A stretch of DNA of 64,000 nucleotides from Sulfitobacter sp. HGT1 (GCF_013282155.1 NZ_BLWI01000019.1:99445-163444), one strand, 5' to 3'. Positions 7,943-18,188 are shown, counted from the first letter of the stretch. Program-made: numbers and translations. The notes: a model not told the origin generated them from the sequence alone.

Positions 7943-8814
7943 GCGGCTTTACCCGCCAGACGCTGCGCGATTTCCGTGGGGATCGCATCGCGGTCCATTT
8001 GCGTTTTCAGCAAGGTGGTCAGGGTCGCCTGCAAGATCGCGGGATCATCCGTCAGGTCGGCCACGCCAAGCCCCATCAGGGCTGCGGCGAAATCAAGCAT
8101 CTCGGCAATGCCGGGCTTCTTTTCCAGCTCTTGTTTGCGCAATGCTTGCACAAAACCAACGATCTGGGCGCAAAGCCGGTCGGTGATGTCAGGATAGCGG
8201 GTGACCAGAATAGACAGTTCGGTCTCGTGATCGGGATAGGGGACATGGGCATAAAGACACCGGCGCCGCAACGCATCGGACAGATCGCGGGTGCCGTTCG
8301 CCGTCAGGATCACGATTGGCCGGGTGGTCGCGGTGATTGTGCCCATTTCGGGTATCGTGATTTGGAATTCCGACAGGATTTCCAGCAGATAGGCCTCGAA
8401 CTCCTCGTCTGCGCGGTCGATCTCGTCGATCAGCAAGACCGGTGACTTGTCTTGCCGGATCGCCTTGAGCAACGGGCGCTCGAGCAGGAATTCATCGGAA
8501 AAGATACGTGCCTCAACGGTCTTGCCGGTTTCACCATCCTCGGATGCAGCGCGGATCGCCAGCAATTGCCGTTGGTAGTTCCATTCGTAAATCGCTTGGG
8601 CGGCATCAAGCCCCTCATAGCATTGCAAGCGGATCAGTTGCGTGTCCTGCACCGCCGCCAGCACGCGGGCGACCTCGGTCTTGCCGACGCCTGCGGCCCC
8701 TTCCAGCAGCAGGGGGCGGCCCAGCGAAAGCGACAGATGTAGCGCCATCGCCAGATCGGCAGACGCAATATAGCCTTGTTCGGCCATTGCCGTTTGCAGC
8801 GTAGTCCAAGTCAT
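7939..8814 (-). CDS. coxD: MoxR-type AAA+ ATPase CoxD
   Basis: A 291-residue AAA+ protein with Walker A (EGAAGVGKTEVARVL), Walker B (SPVLLIDEIDRADEEFEA), sensor 1 (ILTANGTRDL) and the arginine-finger region (ALRRRCLY). The start is set at ATG 8814 because it follows a strong ribosome site (GGGAGGG) and opens with the family-like MTWTTLQTAM; longer frames upstream run into coxL. CoxD is the ATPase thought to unfold or remodel apo-CO dehydrogenase so that sulfur and copper can be added to the Mo site. A 10-bp hairpin separates it from coxL. Confidence 0.93.
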   Translation of the reverse strand: MTWTTLQTAMAEQGYIASADLAMALHLSLSLGRPLLLEGAAGVGKTEVARVLAAVQDTQLIRLQCYEGLDAAQAIYEWNYQRQLLAIRAASEDGETGKTVEARIFSDEFLLERPLLKAIRQDKSPVLLIDEIDRADEEFEAYLLEILSEFQITIPEMGTITATTRPIVILTANGTRDLSDALRRRCLYAHVPYPDHETELSILVTRYPDITDRLCAQIVGFVQALRKQELEKKPGIAEMLDFAAALMGLGVADLTDDPAILQATLTTLLKTQMDRDAIPTEIAQRLAGKAA

Positions 8815-8830
8815 GAAATCCCTCCCGGAT

Positions 8831-8859
8831 GTGACAGGCCACAAGGCGCGGCCTGTCAC
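8831..8859 (-). promoter_or_regulatory. Intercistronic hairpin between coxL and coxD
   Basis: GTGACAGGCC (8831-8840) is perfectly complementary to GGCCTGTCAC (8850-8859) with a 9-nt loop, and it sits wholly in the 52-bp gap between the coxL stop and the coxD ribosome site. No T-run follows on the transcribed strand, so an mRNA-stabilising or processing hairpin is more likely than a full terminator. Confidence 0.6.
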
Positions 8860-8866
8860 AGATGTT

Positions 8867-11293
8867 TTAGTCGTGCATGCCAAGGTTGTTGGCGGTCTGC
8901 CAAATGCGCCAGTGGTCATGGGGCATATTGGTGTGACGGTTGCCAAAGGGCCGGAACGCATCCTGCACCGCATTCGAGAAACACGGAACACCGCCCACAT
9001 GCGGGCTTTCGCCGACGCCCTTGGCACCGATCGGGTGATGCGGGCTGGGGGTGACGGTAAAGTCGGTTTCGTAGTTGGGCACTTCCCACGCAGTAGGCAG
9101 GAAGAAGTCCATCAACGTACCCGTCTTGACGTTGCCCATGTCGTCATAGGCAATTTCCTGACCCAGGGCGACAGCGAGGGCTTCGGTCAGGCCGCCGTGA
9201 ATTTGGCCTTCGATCACCATCGGGTTGATCCGCGTGCCGCAGTCATCCAGCGCATAGAAGCGGCGGATTTCCGGAACACCTGTATCGACGTCGATGTCCA
9301 TAACGCAGACATAGGCCCCGAACGGATAGGTCATGTTGGGCGGATCGTAATAGCTGACCGCTTCCAGACCCGGCTCTAGCCCCGGAATGGCTTGGTTATA
9401 GGCGGCATAGGCGATTTCCTTCATCGTCTTGAACCGCTCTGGCGCGCCTTTGACCACAAAACGGTCCACGTCGAATTCAACGTCGTTGTCGTGAACCTCG
9501 AGCAGGTAGGCGGCGATCATCTGTGCCTTGGCACGGATTTTGCGACCCGCCATCGCCGCAGCAGCACCCGCAACCGGCGTTGAGCGCGACCCGTAGGTGC
9601 CCAGACCGTAAGGCGCTGTATCGGTATCGCCTTCTTCGATCGTGATGCTTTCTGCGGAGAGACCGATTTCGGTCGCAAGGATCTGGGCAAAGGTCGTGGC
9701 ATGGCCCTGACCCTGGCTGATCGTCCCCAAACGCGCCACAGCCGACCCGGTGGGGTGGATGCGGATTTCGCAGCTGTCAAACATGCCCATCCCAAGGATG
9801 TCGCAGTTTTTCACAGGGCCGGCACCGACGATTTCGGTAAAGAACGAAAGACCGACACCCATGATCTTGCGGGTTTTGCCTGCTTTGAAATCCTCGACCC
9901 GTTGCGCCTGTTCAGCGCGCAGACCTTTATAGTCGACGGCTTCCAACGCTTTGTCCCACGCGGTGTGATAGTCGCCGCTGTCATATTCCCAGCCAAGTGC
10001 CGCGGTGTAGGGGAACTGCTCTTTCTTGATAAAGTTGATCCGGCGCAGCTCTGCTGCATCCATGTTCAATTCGATCGCGAGGACTTCGATCATCCGTTCG
10101 ATGAAATACACCGCTTCGGTCACGCGGAACGAACAGCGATAGGACACGCCGCCGGGGGCTTTGTTGGTATAGACACCATCGACGCCCAGATAGGCGACCG
10201 GGATGTCATAAGACCCCGTGCAGATGTTCATGAAACCCGCAGGGAACTTGGTCGGGTCTGCACAGGCGTCAAACGCGCCGTGATCCGCTGTGACGTGGCA
10301 GTGCAGGCCGGTGATCTTGCCGTCTTTGGTGGCGCTGATCTTGCCCTTCATCCAGTAATCGCGGGCAAAGGCGGTGGACATCAGGTTTTCCATCCGGTCT
10401 TCGACCCATTTCACAGGCACGCCTGTCACAATGGAGGCGACGATCGAACAGACATAACCGGGATAGACGCCAACCTTGTTGCCGAAACCACCGCCGATAT
10501 CGGGGGATACCACGCGGATGTTGTGCTCTTCGATGCCCGACAGCAGCGATGCGACGGTGCGTACCACGTGGGGTGCCTGAAACGTGCCCCAGAGGGTCAG
10601 CTTGCCATTCACCTTGTCCATCGACGCCACCGATCCGCAGGTCTCAAGCGGGCAGGGGTGGGTGCGGTGGTAATACATCTCTTCGGTTGCGACGACTTCG
10701 GCGTTGTCGATCACCTGTTCCGTGGCCTCCAGATCGCCCGCTTCCCATGTGAAGATGTGGTTGTGGTGCTTGCGTGGGCCATGCGCGCCGTTGGGGATCG
10801 AGCCGTCTTCGGCCACCAGATCCTCGCGCAGGACGACATCGGATTGCAGCGATTTGAAGGGGTCAACGATCACTTCAAGTTCTTCGTATTCCACCTCGAC
10901 CAGTTCGACCGCGTCAGCGGCAACATAGCGGTCAGACGCCACGACAAAGGCAACTTCTTGCCCTTGGAACAGCACTTTGCCATCGGCCAGCACCATTTGC
11001 TTGTCGCCAGCCAGCGTCGGCATCCAGTGCAGGTTCAGCGGCTCAAGGTCTTTGGCGGTCAGGACCGCGACAACACCGGGCAGTGCCATTGCAGCGTCGA
11101 TGTTGATCGACTTGACCCGCGCATGGGCATAGGGCGAGCGCACGAAGTCGCCGTGCAACATGCCCGGCAGTTTGATGTCATCAACATAGTTGCCCTTGCC
11201 TTGGGTAAAGCGCGCGTCTTCAACCCGCTTGCGCGAGCATCCCATACCCTTGAGATTGGCGACCCGGTCTTCGCGTGTGATTTCGTCCTTCAT
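8867..11293 (-). CDS. coxL: Carbon monoxide dehydrogenase large (molybdenum) subunit CoxL, form I
   Basis: An 808-residue catalytic subunit that oxidises CO to CO2 at a Mo-Cu centre and passes electrons to CoxS and CoxM. The form I active-site loop SYRCSFR lies at residues 384-390, and Cys387 corresponds to the Cu-binding Cys388 of O. carboxidovorans. The substrate-channel and cofactor motifs [10 protein letters not shown] (about 264-273) and [13 protein letters not shown] near the C terminus, with the catalytic Glu, are intact. Form II (AYRGAGR) proteins often do not oxidise CO, so this motif matters. The ATG overlaps the coxS stop by 4 bp. Confidence 0.97.
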   Translation of the reverse strand: MKDEITREDRVANLKGMGCSRKRVEDARFTQGKGNYVDDIKLPGMLHGDFVRSPYAHARVKSINIDAAMALPGVVAVLTAKDLEPLNLHWMPTLAGDKQMVLADGKVLFQGQEVAFVVASDRYVAADAVELVEVEYEELEVIVDPFKSLQSDVVLREDLVAEDGSIPNGAHGPRKHHNHIFTWEAGDLEATEQVIDNAEVVATEEMYYHRTHPCPLETCGSVASMDKVNGKLTLWGTFQAPHVVRTVASLLSGIEEHNIRVVSPDIGGGFGNKVGVYPGYVCSIVASIVTGVPVKWVEDRMENLMSTAFARDYWMKGKISATKDGKITGLHCHVTADHGAFDACADPTKFPAGFMNICTGSYDIPVAYLGVDGVYTNKAPGGVSYRCSFRVTEAVYFIERMIEVLAIELNMDAAELRRINFIKKEQFPYTAALGWEYDSGDYHTAWDKALEAVDYKGLRAEQAQRVEDFKAGKTRKIMGVGLSFFTEIVGAGPVKNCDILGMGMFDSCEIRIHPTGSAVARLGTISQGQGHATTFAQILATEIGLSAESITIEEGDTDTAPYGLGTYGSRSTPVAGAAAAMAGRKIRAKAQMIAAYLLEVHDNDVEFDVDRFVVKGAPERFKTMKEIAYAAYNQAIPGLEPGLEAVSYYDPPNMTYPFGAYVCVMDIDVDTGVPEIRRFYALDDCGTRINPMVIEGQIHGGLTEALAVALGQEIAYDDMGNVKTGTLMDFFLPTAWEVPNYETDFTVTPSPHHPIGAKGVGESPHVGGVPCFSNAVQDAFRPFGNRHTNMPHDHWRIWQTANNLGMHD

Positions 11294-11784
11294 TGTGCCG
11301 CCTCCTTGGCCGCATTCAGTTCAGACGCTGCTGACAGAATGGATTTCACGATGTTCTGATAGCCCGTGCAGCGGCAGATATTGCCAGCGATGCCAAAGCG
11401 AACTTCTTCTTCGGTCGGGTTCGGGTTTTCCTCGAGCAGTTTGGCCGCGCGGGTGATCATGCCGGGGGTACAAAAGCCGCACTGCAACCCGTGATGTTCC
11501 TTGAAGCTCTCTTGAAGCACATGCAGTGCATCGGGGGTGCCAAGACCTTCGATGGTTGTCACCTCTGCGCCATTGGCCTGCGCCACAAAGACGGTGCAGG
11601 ATTTGACCGATTTGCCGTTCATCGTGACAGTGCAGGCACCACAATGCGAGGTTTCACAGCCCACGTGCGGGCCGGTGATGTTCAGTTTTTCGCGCAGCGC
11701 ATAGATCAGCAACTCGCGGGGTTCTGCCAGGAACTCGTGGTCCTGGCCGTTCACGTTCAATTTGACGTGCATTTTATTCGACAT
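11290..11784 (-). CDS. coxS: Carbon monoxide dehydrogenase small (2Fe-2S) subunit CoxS
   Basis: A 164-residue protein with two [2Fe-2S] clusters. The N-terminal plant-ferredoxin type domain has CETSHCGAC and a fourth Cys in KSCTVF; the C-terminal helical domain has CGFCTPGM and ICRCTGYQN. It carries electrons between the Mo site of CoxL and the FAD of CoxM. The start at ATG 11784 follows GGGAGGAGAACACC; longer upstream frames lie inside coxM. The M-S-L order is the hallmark of cox operons. Confidence 0.97.
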   Translation of the reverse strand: MSNKMHVKLNVNGQDHEFLAEPRELLIYALREKLNITGPHVGCETSHCGACTVTMNGKSVKSCTVFVAQANGAEVTTIEGLGTPDALHVLQESFKEHHGLQCGFCTPGMITRAAKLLEENPNPTEEEVRFGIAGNICRCTGYQNIVKSILSAASELNAAKEAAQ

Positions 11785-11797
11785 GGTGTTCTCCTCC

Positions 11798-12652
11798 CTA
11801 TGCCCGTGACCAGGCGCGCAAGATGGCGCGGCCAAGGACGATGCCCGCAGCGTGACGCTTGAATGCGACCGGGCCACGGTTGTCTTCTGTTGGATCAATA
11901 TCGCCAAGCATGGCGGTGACTGCGGCCTTTACGGCGGCTTCGTCACAGGCGGTCCCGACCAGCGCATCTGCGGCGGCTTCGGACCAGACGGGCGTATCGC
12001 TCAGGTTTGTCATCGCGATCGACGCGGCAGCGACTTTGCCACCTTCTTTGGAAATCTGCACTGCGGCGGCTGCCGTCGCATAATCCCCGATCTTGCGCTT
12101 TTGCTTTTCGTAAGCATAGCCGCCCGTGGGTGCCGCAAAGGTAATTGCGGTCAGCACTTCCTCGTCTTCGCGTTCGGTCATATAGGCCGCCTCGTAGAAG
12201 TCGCGGGCATCAACAGCGCGGTCCCCGTCAGGACCCGTCAGGTGGAACTGCGCGTTCAGGCATTGCATCAGGCCGGGCATGTCGTTGCCCGGATCGCCAT
12301 TCGCCACATTGCCGCCAACAGTCCCCATATAACGCACCTGAGGGTCGGCAATCTGCAAGGCCGCCTCTTTCATGATGGGGGCAGCTGCCGCCAAGGCGTC
12401 CGACACGATTACTTCGTGTTGCGTTGTCATTGCGCCGATGCGCACAACGCCATCGGTCACCGTAATGCCGCTTAGTCCTTCGATGCCTTGCAGGTCGATG
12501 AGATGCGGCACGTCGGCCATCCGCAGCTTCATCATGGGGATCAGGCTGTGCCCGCCCGCGATTACGCGCGCATCGTCCCCGTGTTCTTGAAGCAGGGCGA
12601 TTACGCCTGCCATGTCTGTCGGCCTATAGTACTCAAACGCCGCTGGTATCAT
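11798..12652 (-). CDS. coxM: Carbon monoxide dehydrogenase medium (FAD) subunit CoxM
   Basis: A 284-residue flavoprotein of the CoxM/XdhA-FAD family. It has the FAD pyrophosphate loops [13 protein letters not shown] (about 32-44) and [14 protein letters not shown] (about 111-124), and [12 protein letters not shown] in the C-terminal CO_deh_flav_C domain. It takes electrons from CoxS and delivers them to the respiratory chain. It is the first structural gene, 134 bp downstream of the MHYT-LytTR regulator on the same strand; the operon promoter is probably in or before that gap. Confidence 0.96.
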   Translation of the reverse strand: MIPAAFEYYRPTDMAGVIALLQEHGDDARVIAGGHSLIPMMKLRMADVPHLIDLQGIEGLSGITVTDGVVRIGAMTTQHEVIVSDALAAAAPIMKEAALQIADPQVRYMGTVGGNVANGDPGNDMPGLMQCLNAQFHLTGPDGDRAVDARDFYEAAYMTEREDEEVLTAITFAAPTGGYAYEKQKRKIGDYATAAAAVQISKEGGKVAAASIAMTNLSDTPVWSEAAADALVGTACDEAAVKAAVTAMLGDIDPTEDNRGPVAFKRHAAGIVLGRAILRAWSRA

Positions 12653-12786
12653 TGCTTAGCCTCCCGTTCCGCAAAATATGTCAGAAGCAAAGGATGTACG
12701 CAGCGGTATGCCGACGCTTGTGCTATTCAACGAAACGATCGTGATTTTGCACGAGATGCGCCTGGGGCTGCACGAAATGCGAAAGC

Positions 12787-13932
12787 CTAAAGGCCCAGTG
12801 TATCGCGCACGAGTTTGAGATTCGAACGGCTGACCGGAACAGGGGGCAAATTCGGCGCGGCAAAGCGACACACGCCATTATCCTTGAGCCGTTCAAAGTG
12901 TTTCACCTGTGTCGGGTTCACCAGATAGCTGCGATGGGTCTTGATGAAACCGGCTGCATTCAGCCGCGTGACGGCTTCGGTGATGGGCCAGACACAAAAG
13001 TGCTTGGCGTCGTTGGTGTAGACGTTTGTGTAATGGCCTTCGGCGCGCACAAATGCGACCTGCGCGGGATCAATCAGTTGCGTGACACCGTTGCGTTCGC
13101 AGGGGATGCGGACGGCGACAGGCGCGGGTTTTGGTGCGTCCGGTTTGGGGGCCGGCTTGTCGGCTGCAGCTGGTGCATCTTGGGGCCGCGGCATCGGCGC
13201 GGCGGGCACAAAGAATGTCACCCCCATCCAAAGGAATGCGCCAAAGATGATAAAGCTGGAAATGATCACGCCCATCGCGAGGGTCTCGTTGCTCATGACC
13301 GGTCCGAATTCATGCAACGTGGGAACCGGTACGAAACGAGTGCCGGCAATGGCAACAAAATGCACGGTGCTGACAGCGGCCCCAAAGCAAAGCGTGCCCA
13401 GCAGAATGCTGCGATTGGTCCGTCGGCCATAGGCAATCCAGAACGCGCCGATGCACAGCCCGATCGCCGAAACCACGGCCAGAACAATGCCAAAAGGCGT
13501 GTAGACAGCGCGGCAAAGTTGAAGCCCCGCCATGCCGACAAAATGCATCGCAAGAATGCCGCATCCCACCAACGCCCCCGCCGCCGACAAGGTGGCAGGG
13601 GTGCGTTCGCGAAAATGCAAAAGCAGCAACGCAGTGCCAACAATGAGAATCGCCAGCAAGGCAGAGGCGAGCGTAATCGCGGCATCATAGTAAAACAAAA
13701 TCGGCATCTGAATGCCAAGCATGGCGACGAAATGCATCGACCAAATGCCGCCACCCAAGGCGATTGCCGACACGGCAACCGATCCTTTGCGGCGTGAAAC
13801 GCTTTGTTTTGAAAGGTCTTTAGACAGCGTCAACCCTGTGAAGCCCGCCGCAATGGCGATCACAATAGACGCGATAACAAGCGCGGTGTTGTGGCTGACA
13901 ACCAAAAATTCCATGCCGTTTGATGGCATCAA
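12787..13932 (-). CDS. MHYT-LytTR transcriptional regulator (CoxC/CoxH-like)
   Basis: A 381-residue membrane regulator. The N-terminal half has six to seven hydrophobic segments with three MHYT-type repeats, SMHFVAM, AMHFVGMAG and the weaker TVHFVAIAG, whose histidines and methionines are proposed to bind copper and sense CO, O2 or NO. A proline/alanine linker (about 245-272) leads to a C-terminal LytTR DNA-binding domain (FVRAEGHYTNVYT, KTHRSYLVN). This combination is known from CoxC and CoxH of O. carboxidovorans, so it very likely controls the cox operon immediately downstream. MEFLVVSHN at residue 7 is an alternative start. Confidence 0.92.
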   Translation of the reverse strand: MMPSNGMEFLVVSHNTALVIASIVIAIAAGFTGLTLSKDLSKQSVSRRKGSVAVSAIALGGGIWSMHFVAMLGIQMPILFYYDAAITLASALLAILIVGTALLLLHFRERTPATLSAAGALVGCGILAMHFVGMAGLQLCRAVYTPFGIVLAVVSAIGLCIGAFWIAYGRRTNRSILLGTLCFGAAVSTVHFVAIAGTRFVPVPTLHEFGPVMSNETLAMGVIISSFIIFGAFLWMGVTFFVPAAPMPRPQDAPAAADKPAPKPDAPKPAPVAVRIPCERNGVTQLIDPAQVAFVRAEGHYTNVYTNDAKHFCVWPITEAVTRLNAAGFIKTHRSYLVNPTQVKHFERLKDNGVCRFAAPNLPPVPVSRSNLKLVRDTLGL

Positions 13933-14225
13933 ACTTTGTACAAATCAAATGGGTATAAATACACTAAACATGATCCCGCCGCCGGGACGCCATGGTTCAA
14001 GCGGCGTTAATGGCGCTTTCATCTTCTTGCGGTTCCTTTGGGCGTTGACGGGGACCGGTACCGAACTCTCAAAATCTCTTATCTATTTCCATTTAGTAAC
14101 AAGTTCGAAATTCTAAATCTCAGTGCGCTGGATTGGCAGGGACTGATTTCATCAAACATTAACAGATTTGCCCGATTGATAGGCCATTCGGCGAGATTTT
14201 GGAATCTACCTAGAGGGGCTGGACT

Positions 14226-16004
14226 GTGACGTCTTTGAGATCTCAGGCAGGGGGGGTAACGTTACTGCATATCGCTGTTGTCGGTATGTCGCTAGCGATG
14301 ACGCTTGGCGCTTGGCTGTATTCAAAGCATCAGGTGGATTTGCAGATTGAAAACCGTTTCGAAACAGCCAAAAAACGAACCATCAACCTGATCATCGACC
14401 GGATGTCGCGCTATGAGGATGCGTTATGGTCTGGGGTGGCGCACCTCGAAACACGCAAGAGTGAAACGACCCCCCAGGATTGGAGTCTTTTTGCCAAAGC
14501 ATTGAAAATAGAGAAAAAATATCCCGGCGTGAACGGTATCGGGGTCATCTATTATGTCGATCAATACAACCAATCCCAGTACATTGCCGCGCGGGCTGCA
14601 GAGCTGCGCGAATTTTCTGTCTATCCGCCCCATAACCAAGAATTCATGCTTCCGATCACCTTCATTGAACCCATCGACATCAATGCACGGGCCGTGGGCC
14701 TGGACGTGGCGCATGAAGCCAACCGCCGCACCGGACTATTGGCAAGCCGGGACAGTGGTACAGCGCAAATCACGGGTCCGATCGTATTGGTGCAAGACAG
14801 TAATCACACCCCCGGTTTTTTATTCTACACGCCCTTCTACAAAGGGCCGAGGCCGGACAGCTTGCAAGAAAGGAAGGACCGCTTTGCCGGTGCCGTCTAT
14901 GCTCCGTTTGTCGTGCACAAATTGGTCGAAGGTTTGTTCCTCAAGGAGTTTAGCGAAGTACTGCTGAGCATTCGTGATGGTGATCAGGTAATCTATGACG
15001 AGCAAGACAGTAACAATCCTTTGTACGATAACGACCCGATGTTCTCGGACACGGTCGAGCTTGATGTTTACGGGCGCAAATGGACGCTGGATATCCGCAC
15101 AAACAAGATATTCCGGTCCCAAAACAGCGCCGAGCAACCGATGCTGATTTTGATTGGCGGGTTAATCATCGAGATATTGGTGTTTTCCTTGCTTGCCACA
15201 TTGGCGCGGTCCAACAGCCGGATCCACACCTATGCGTATCAGCTTACCGAAAACCTTCGTGCGAAAACGGAACATCTTGAACAGGCAAACGCCGAAATCC
15301 AGCAGTTTGTCTACATTGCCTCTCATGATCTGAAGACCCCGGTACGCGGGATCGGTTTTCTGGCCGAGGTGATTGAAGAAGACCTTGAGGAAATCTTTGG
15401 GTCCCTTGAAAGTCACACCGAAATCAAGGCGCAATTCAAGATGATCCGCGAACGCGTCAACAGGATGAATGATCTTACGGACGGGATTATGGCCTTCTCG
15501 CGGATCGGGAATTTCGAAGTCGAAACCGACCCGGCATTGCGTCTCGACACTCTGATCGAGGACTGCGTTACGGATTTCAGAATTGCGCCCTCACAAATCC
15601 GGCTGTCTTCCGATGTTTCTGAAATTTCTTGCGACAGCCATAATTTCCGGCGTGTCATCGAGAACTTGATTGGAAATGCGTTCAAGTATCACCCCGACCC
15701 GCAATCGGCGCTTGTCGACCTTACGCTTGTTGATCTGGGGAACCGGATAAAGGTTTCAGTAAGGGACAACGGCAAAGGCATAGCGCCAGAATTCCACGAG
15801 AAGATATTTCAAGTTTTCCAGACGCTTCGCAAAGGGGACGATCCGGAAAGCACAGGTATCGGACTGGCCATCGTCAAGAAAGCGGTACAGCGTCACGGCT
15901 ATACGGTCTGGGTTTCGTCATCCGAGAAAAATGGTGCTGAATTCACGTTCTATTGGCCCAAAACATACATGTCTGAGGACAGCCAGACAAAGAAAGTAGC
16001 GTAG
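14226..16004 (+). CDS. CHASE-domain sensor histidine kinase
   Basis: A 592-residue hybrid of a periplasmic sensor and a kinase. TM1 is about residues 13-33, a CHASE sensor domain spans about 60-290 (KYPGVNGIGVIYYV and FIEPIDINARAVGLDV are typical), TM2 is about 305-326, a coiled linker follows, then HisKA (VYIASHDLKTPVRGIGFL, His367) and HATPase_c (NLIGNAFKYH, DNGKGIAPEF, STGIGLAIVKK). CHASE domains bind small ligands such as cytokinin-like molecules, amino acids or peptides. The start is GTG 14226. The 1-bp spacing to the following response regulator marks them as one signalling pair. Confidence 0.92.
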   Translation: MTSLRSQAGGVTLLHIAVVGMSLAMTLGAWLYSKHQVDLQIENRFETAKKRTINLIIDRMSRYEDALWSGVAHLETRKSETTPQDWSLFAKALKIEKKYPGVNGIGVIYYVDQYNQSQYIAARAAELREFSVYPPHNQEFMLPITFIEPIDINARAVGLDVAHEANRRTGLLASRDSGTAQITGPIVLVQDSNHTPGFLFYTPFYKGPRPDSLQERKDRFAGAVYAPFVVHKLVEGLFLKEFSEVLLSIRDGDQVIYDEQDSNNPLYDNDPMFSDTVELDVYGRKWTLDIRTNKIFRSQNSAEQPMLILIGGLIIEILVFSLLATLARSNSRIHTYAYQLTENLRAKTEHLEQANAEIQQFVYIASHDLKTPVRGIGFLAEVIEEDLEEIFGSLESHTEIKAQFKMIRERVNRMNDLTDGIMAFSRIGNFEVETDPALRLDTLIEDCVTDFRIAPSQIRLSSDVSEISCDSHNFRRVIENLIGNAFKYHPDPQSALVDLTLVDLGNRIKVSVRDNGKGIAPEFHEKIFQVFQTLRKGDDPESTGIGLAIVKKAVQRHGYTVWVSSSEKNGAEFTFYWPKTYMSEDSQTKKVA

Positions 16005-16005
16005 A

Positions 16006-16434
16006 TTGAAACGTCAAATGAACATTCTTCTGGTCGAGGACAATCCGCTTGATGCCATGATCGTCTTGCGGACTGTTTCCAAAATGGCACCGGATACGCA
16101 TGTGGTCCGCGCGCAGGATGGAATTGAAGCTTTGGAACTTATTAAACAAGGCAAGGTTCCTGCGCCCTATATCGTTTTGTTGGACATCAATATGCCCCGG
16201 ATGAACGGCCACGAGTTCCTTGAAAAACTTAGAGTGACGAGCGATTTTTCTAGCAGCATTGTTTTTATGTTCACGACTTCAGATCATGTCGAAGATATTG
16301 AAAAAGCTTACAAGAAAAGGGTGAACGGCTATATTGTGAAACGCCAAAATACGGAGGGTATGAAGTCGGTTCTAGTAATGCTGCAAAGCTTTTGGACAAC
16401 GTGTGAACCGCCGTTAATTATTACAGGGCCATAA
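16006..16434 (+). CDS. Single-domain response regulator
   Basis: A receiver domain with no output domain: acidic pocket VEDNPLDA, phospho-acceptor Asp in LLDINMPRMNG, conserved Thr in FTTSD and Lys in IVKRQN. It is similar to Rcp1-like regulators that accept phosphate from bacteriophytochrome-type kinases with the same HisKA style as the neighbour. The first start is TTG 16006, one base after the kinase stop; ATG 16018 (MNILLVEDN) would shorten the protein by four residues and is equally possible. It likely acts through protein contacts or phosphorelay. Confidence 0.9.
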   Translation: MKRQMNILLVEDNPLDAMIVLRTVSKMAPDTHVVRAQDGIEALELIKQGKVPAPYIVLLDINMPRMNGHEFLEKLRVTSDFSSSIVFMFTTSDHVEDIEKAYKKRVNGYIVKRQNTEGMKSVLVMLQSFWTTCEPPLIITGP

Positions 16435-16921
16435 CCGGCTGGGGGGCGAAGACCCAGTCTTACGCAGTTTTCCAGTGGTGTCTTCAGCTTTGGCCACAAG
16501 TAAGGCTTACCTGCTTTGCCAGGAAAAACCCGAAGGGGGTATCTGCGGAATGGGTCGGAAAATAACGATTTCCTTATGTAATAAACCGAATGGGGCAGAC
16601 TAAAAGGGCACAGCATGTGAACCCGCCCTTCCTCACAAGCTGAATGGATCAGGTGAGTTGGCACCGTATTCGGGCTTTGATGCTCGAGCTTCACTGTCAC
16701 TTCGAGCTTCACTTCGTCCTGATCGGGGTGACCTATGTGCATCAAGCGACCAGACACTTATTGCTGCAAATTAATCCCTCTAATCGCCGTGGGATATTGC
16801 TGCTCATTCATCCTCCTAGCCGTCGCATGACATTCATCATGCGCCTTCGCACATGCCTTGCCATCCGGCCGTCTGGGATAAAGCGCACGTTCGTGCCCTC
16901 AAGACCAAGGGGAATGATCCG
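16435..16921. other. Intergenic stretch, no supported gene; short direct repeat
   Basis: About 490 bp between the response regulator and the 3' end of the ROK gene. An 11-nt direct repeat, CGAGCTTCACT, occurs at 16685 and 16703. A short stem (CTGGG..CCCAG) just after the regulator stop could be a weak terminator. The frames here lack recognisable domains and overlap real genes; a decayed gene is possible. Confidence 0.45.
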
Positions 16922-18115
16922 TCAGGTTTCGTCCAGCCGGGCGTTCAGCATAAACTGCGCACCGATCGGGCGTGTCGCGGCACCGATGGCACGGGCCTTG
17001 CCGCCGATACTGCCCGCCTCGATCCGCGGGGGGATCAGCCCGCGGGTATCTTGCGTGACAAGATAGCGTCGAACCCGCGCGACCAGATCGTCGCGCACGC
17101 TGGCGGGAAATGCGCCGTCGATAAGAATGGCCTCAAAATCAATGACGGAACAGGTCGACAGGGCGGCTTTGGCCAGCTCTTGAGCCGTCTGACCCAACCA
17201 GGGGTCCACATAGCGCGACAGGCGATGCCAGCTGTCTGGATCGGACCAAAGCTGTTGCGGGTCCAGATCGACTTCGCGCAGGCGCAGTTCAAGCTGGTGT
17301 ATGGATGCGGTGTCGACCAGTTGCATGCTTTCACCGTTTGGCCCGATGCTGCGCAGCGACCCCAATGCGCCGGCATTGCCCTGACGCCCTTCGAAAACAG
17401 CGTTGTTCAGCACGATGCCGCCGCCGATAAACGCCCCCAGAAAGAAATAGGCATAGTCGCGAAACGCCTTGCCGCGACCATAGGTGTGTTCCGCCTGACA
17501 GGCCGCCGTTGCATCGTTCATCAACATGACCGGCAGTCCGGTCAACGCATGGGCCTGCGCTTTGATATCGATGTCCTTCCATGTGGTATAGGCACCATTC
17601 TGGGTATCGGATGTTTCGGGCCAGTTCCACATCTCGAAGGGGGCGGCGATCCCGATGCCGCAAATATGCGATACGTCCCGGTCCGACATCTCGCGGGTGA
17701 TGCTTTGAACACCCTCATCCAGAAAATTGAAAATCTCAGACGGAACGGGGCTGGCATAGGTCAATTGCCGCAATTGCCGGGTTTGCCCTGTCAGGTCCAT
17801 CAACACCAAATCCGCCGACCTGCGCCCGATTTTCACACCAAAGGAAAACGCCCCGTCAGAGGCCAGCCGCATGGGGATCGACGGTTTGCCGACCTTGCCG
17901 CGCACAGGGTCGCCGCGTTCAAGGATGCCTTCGCCTTCGAGCCGGCGCAGAATGCCCGACACCGTTGGCGGCGACAGGTTTGCCAGCCGCGACAGATCGC
18001 TGCCCGGCATCGCGCCGTGCCTTTGCAGCAACGACAACAGCAGGCGTTCGTTGTGATCCCGAACGCCTTTCTGGCTTAAACCCGTACTGATTGATCTTAC
18101 AAACCCGTCATCCAT
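16922..18115 (-). CDS. ROK-family transcriptional repressor of the sugar operon (FrcR-like)
   Basis: A 397-residue regulator. The N-terminal winged helix (NERLLLSLLQRHGAMPGSDL, SPPTVSGILRRLEGEG, GKVGKPSIP) is followed by a ROK sugar-kinase-like domain (GIGIAAPFE, LMNDATAACQAE, FIGGGIVLNN). The usual ROK zinc motif (CxCGxxGC-type) is missing after GNAGALGSLRS, so this looks like a ligand-binding regulator rather than a kinase. It is divergent from the frcBCA-like transporter. In Sinorhizobium, frcR is likewise a ROK-type regulator beside frcBCAK, so control of this transporter is the natural inference. Confidence 0.9.
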   Translation of the reverse strand: MDDGFVRSISTGLSQKGVRDHNERLLLSLLQRHGAMPGSDLSRLANLSPPTVSGILRRLEGEGILERGDPVRGKVGKPSIPMRLASDGAFSFGVKIGRRSADLVLMDLTGQTRQLRQLTYASPVPSEIFNFLDEGVQSITREMSDRDVSHICGIGIAAPFEMWNWPETSDTQNGAYTTWKDIDIKAQAHALTGLPVMLMNDATAACQAEHTYGRGKAFRDYAYFFLGAFIGGGIVLNNAVFEGRQGNAGALGSLRSIGPNGESMQLVDTASIHQLELRLREVDLDPQQLWSDPDSWHRLSRYVDPWLGQTAQELAKAALSTCSVIDFEAILIDGAFPASVRDDLVARVRRYLVTQDTRGLIPPRIEAGSIGGKARAIGAATRPIGAQFMLNARLDET

Positions 18116-18188
18116 GCGTGCAACCTAGCGGCCTCCCTTGGGAATGGATATACCCCATCTCGATTAATAAAGAAAGTTAACTAATTAA

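Noticed and set aside
9701..11359. 552-codon plus-strand open frame opposite coxL
   Set aside because: It lies antisense to a certain gene with all motifs. Long antisense frames are common in GC-rich coding DNA, and its translation shows no domain.
16435..16921. Possible insertion-sequence remnant marked by a direct repeat
   Set aside because: Only an 11-nt repeat with 18-nt period was seen; no terminal inverted repeats or transposase motifs.
16644..17066. 140-codon frame between the response regulator and the ROK gene
   Set aside because: It overlaps the ROK 3' end on the opposite strand and shows no domain, signal or good ribosome site.
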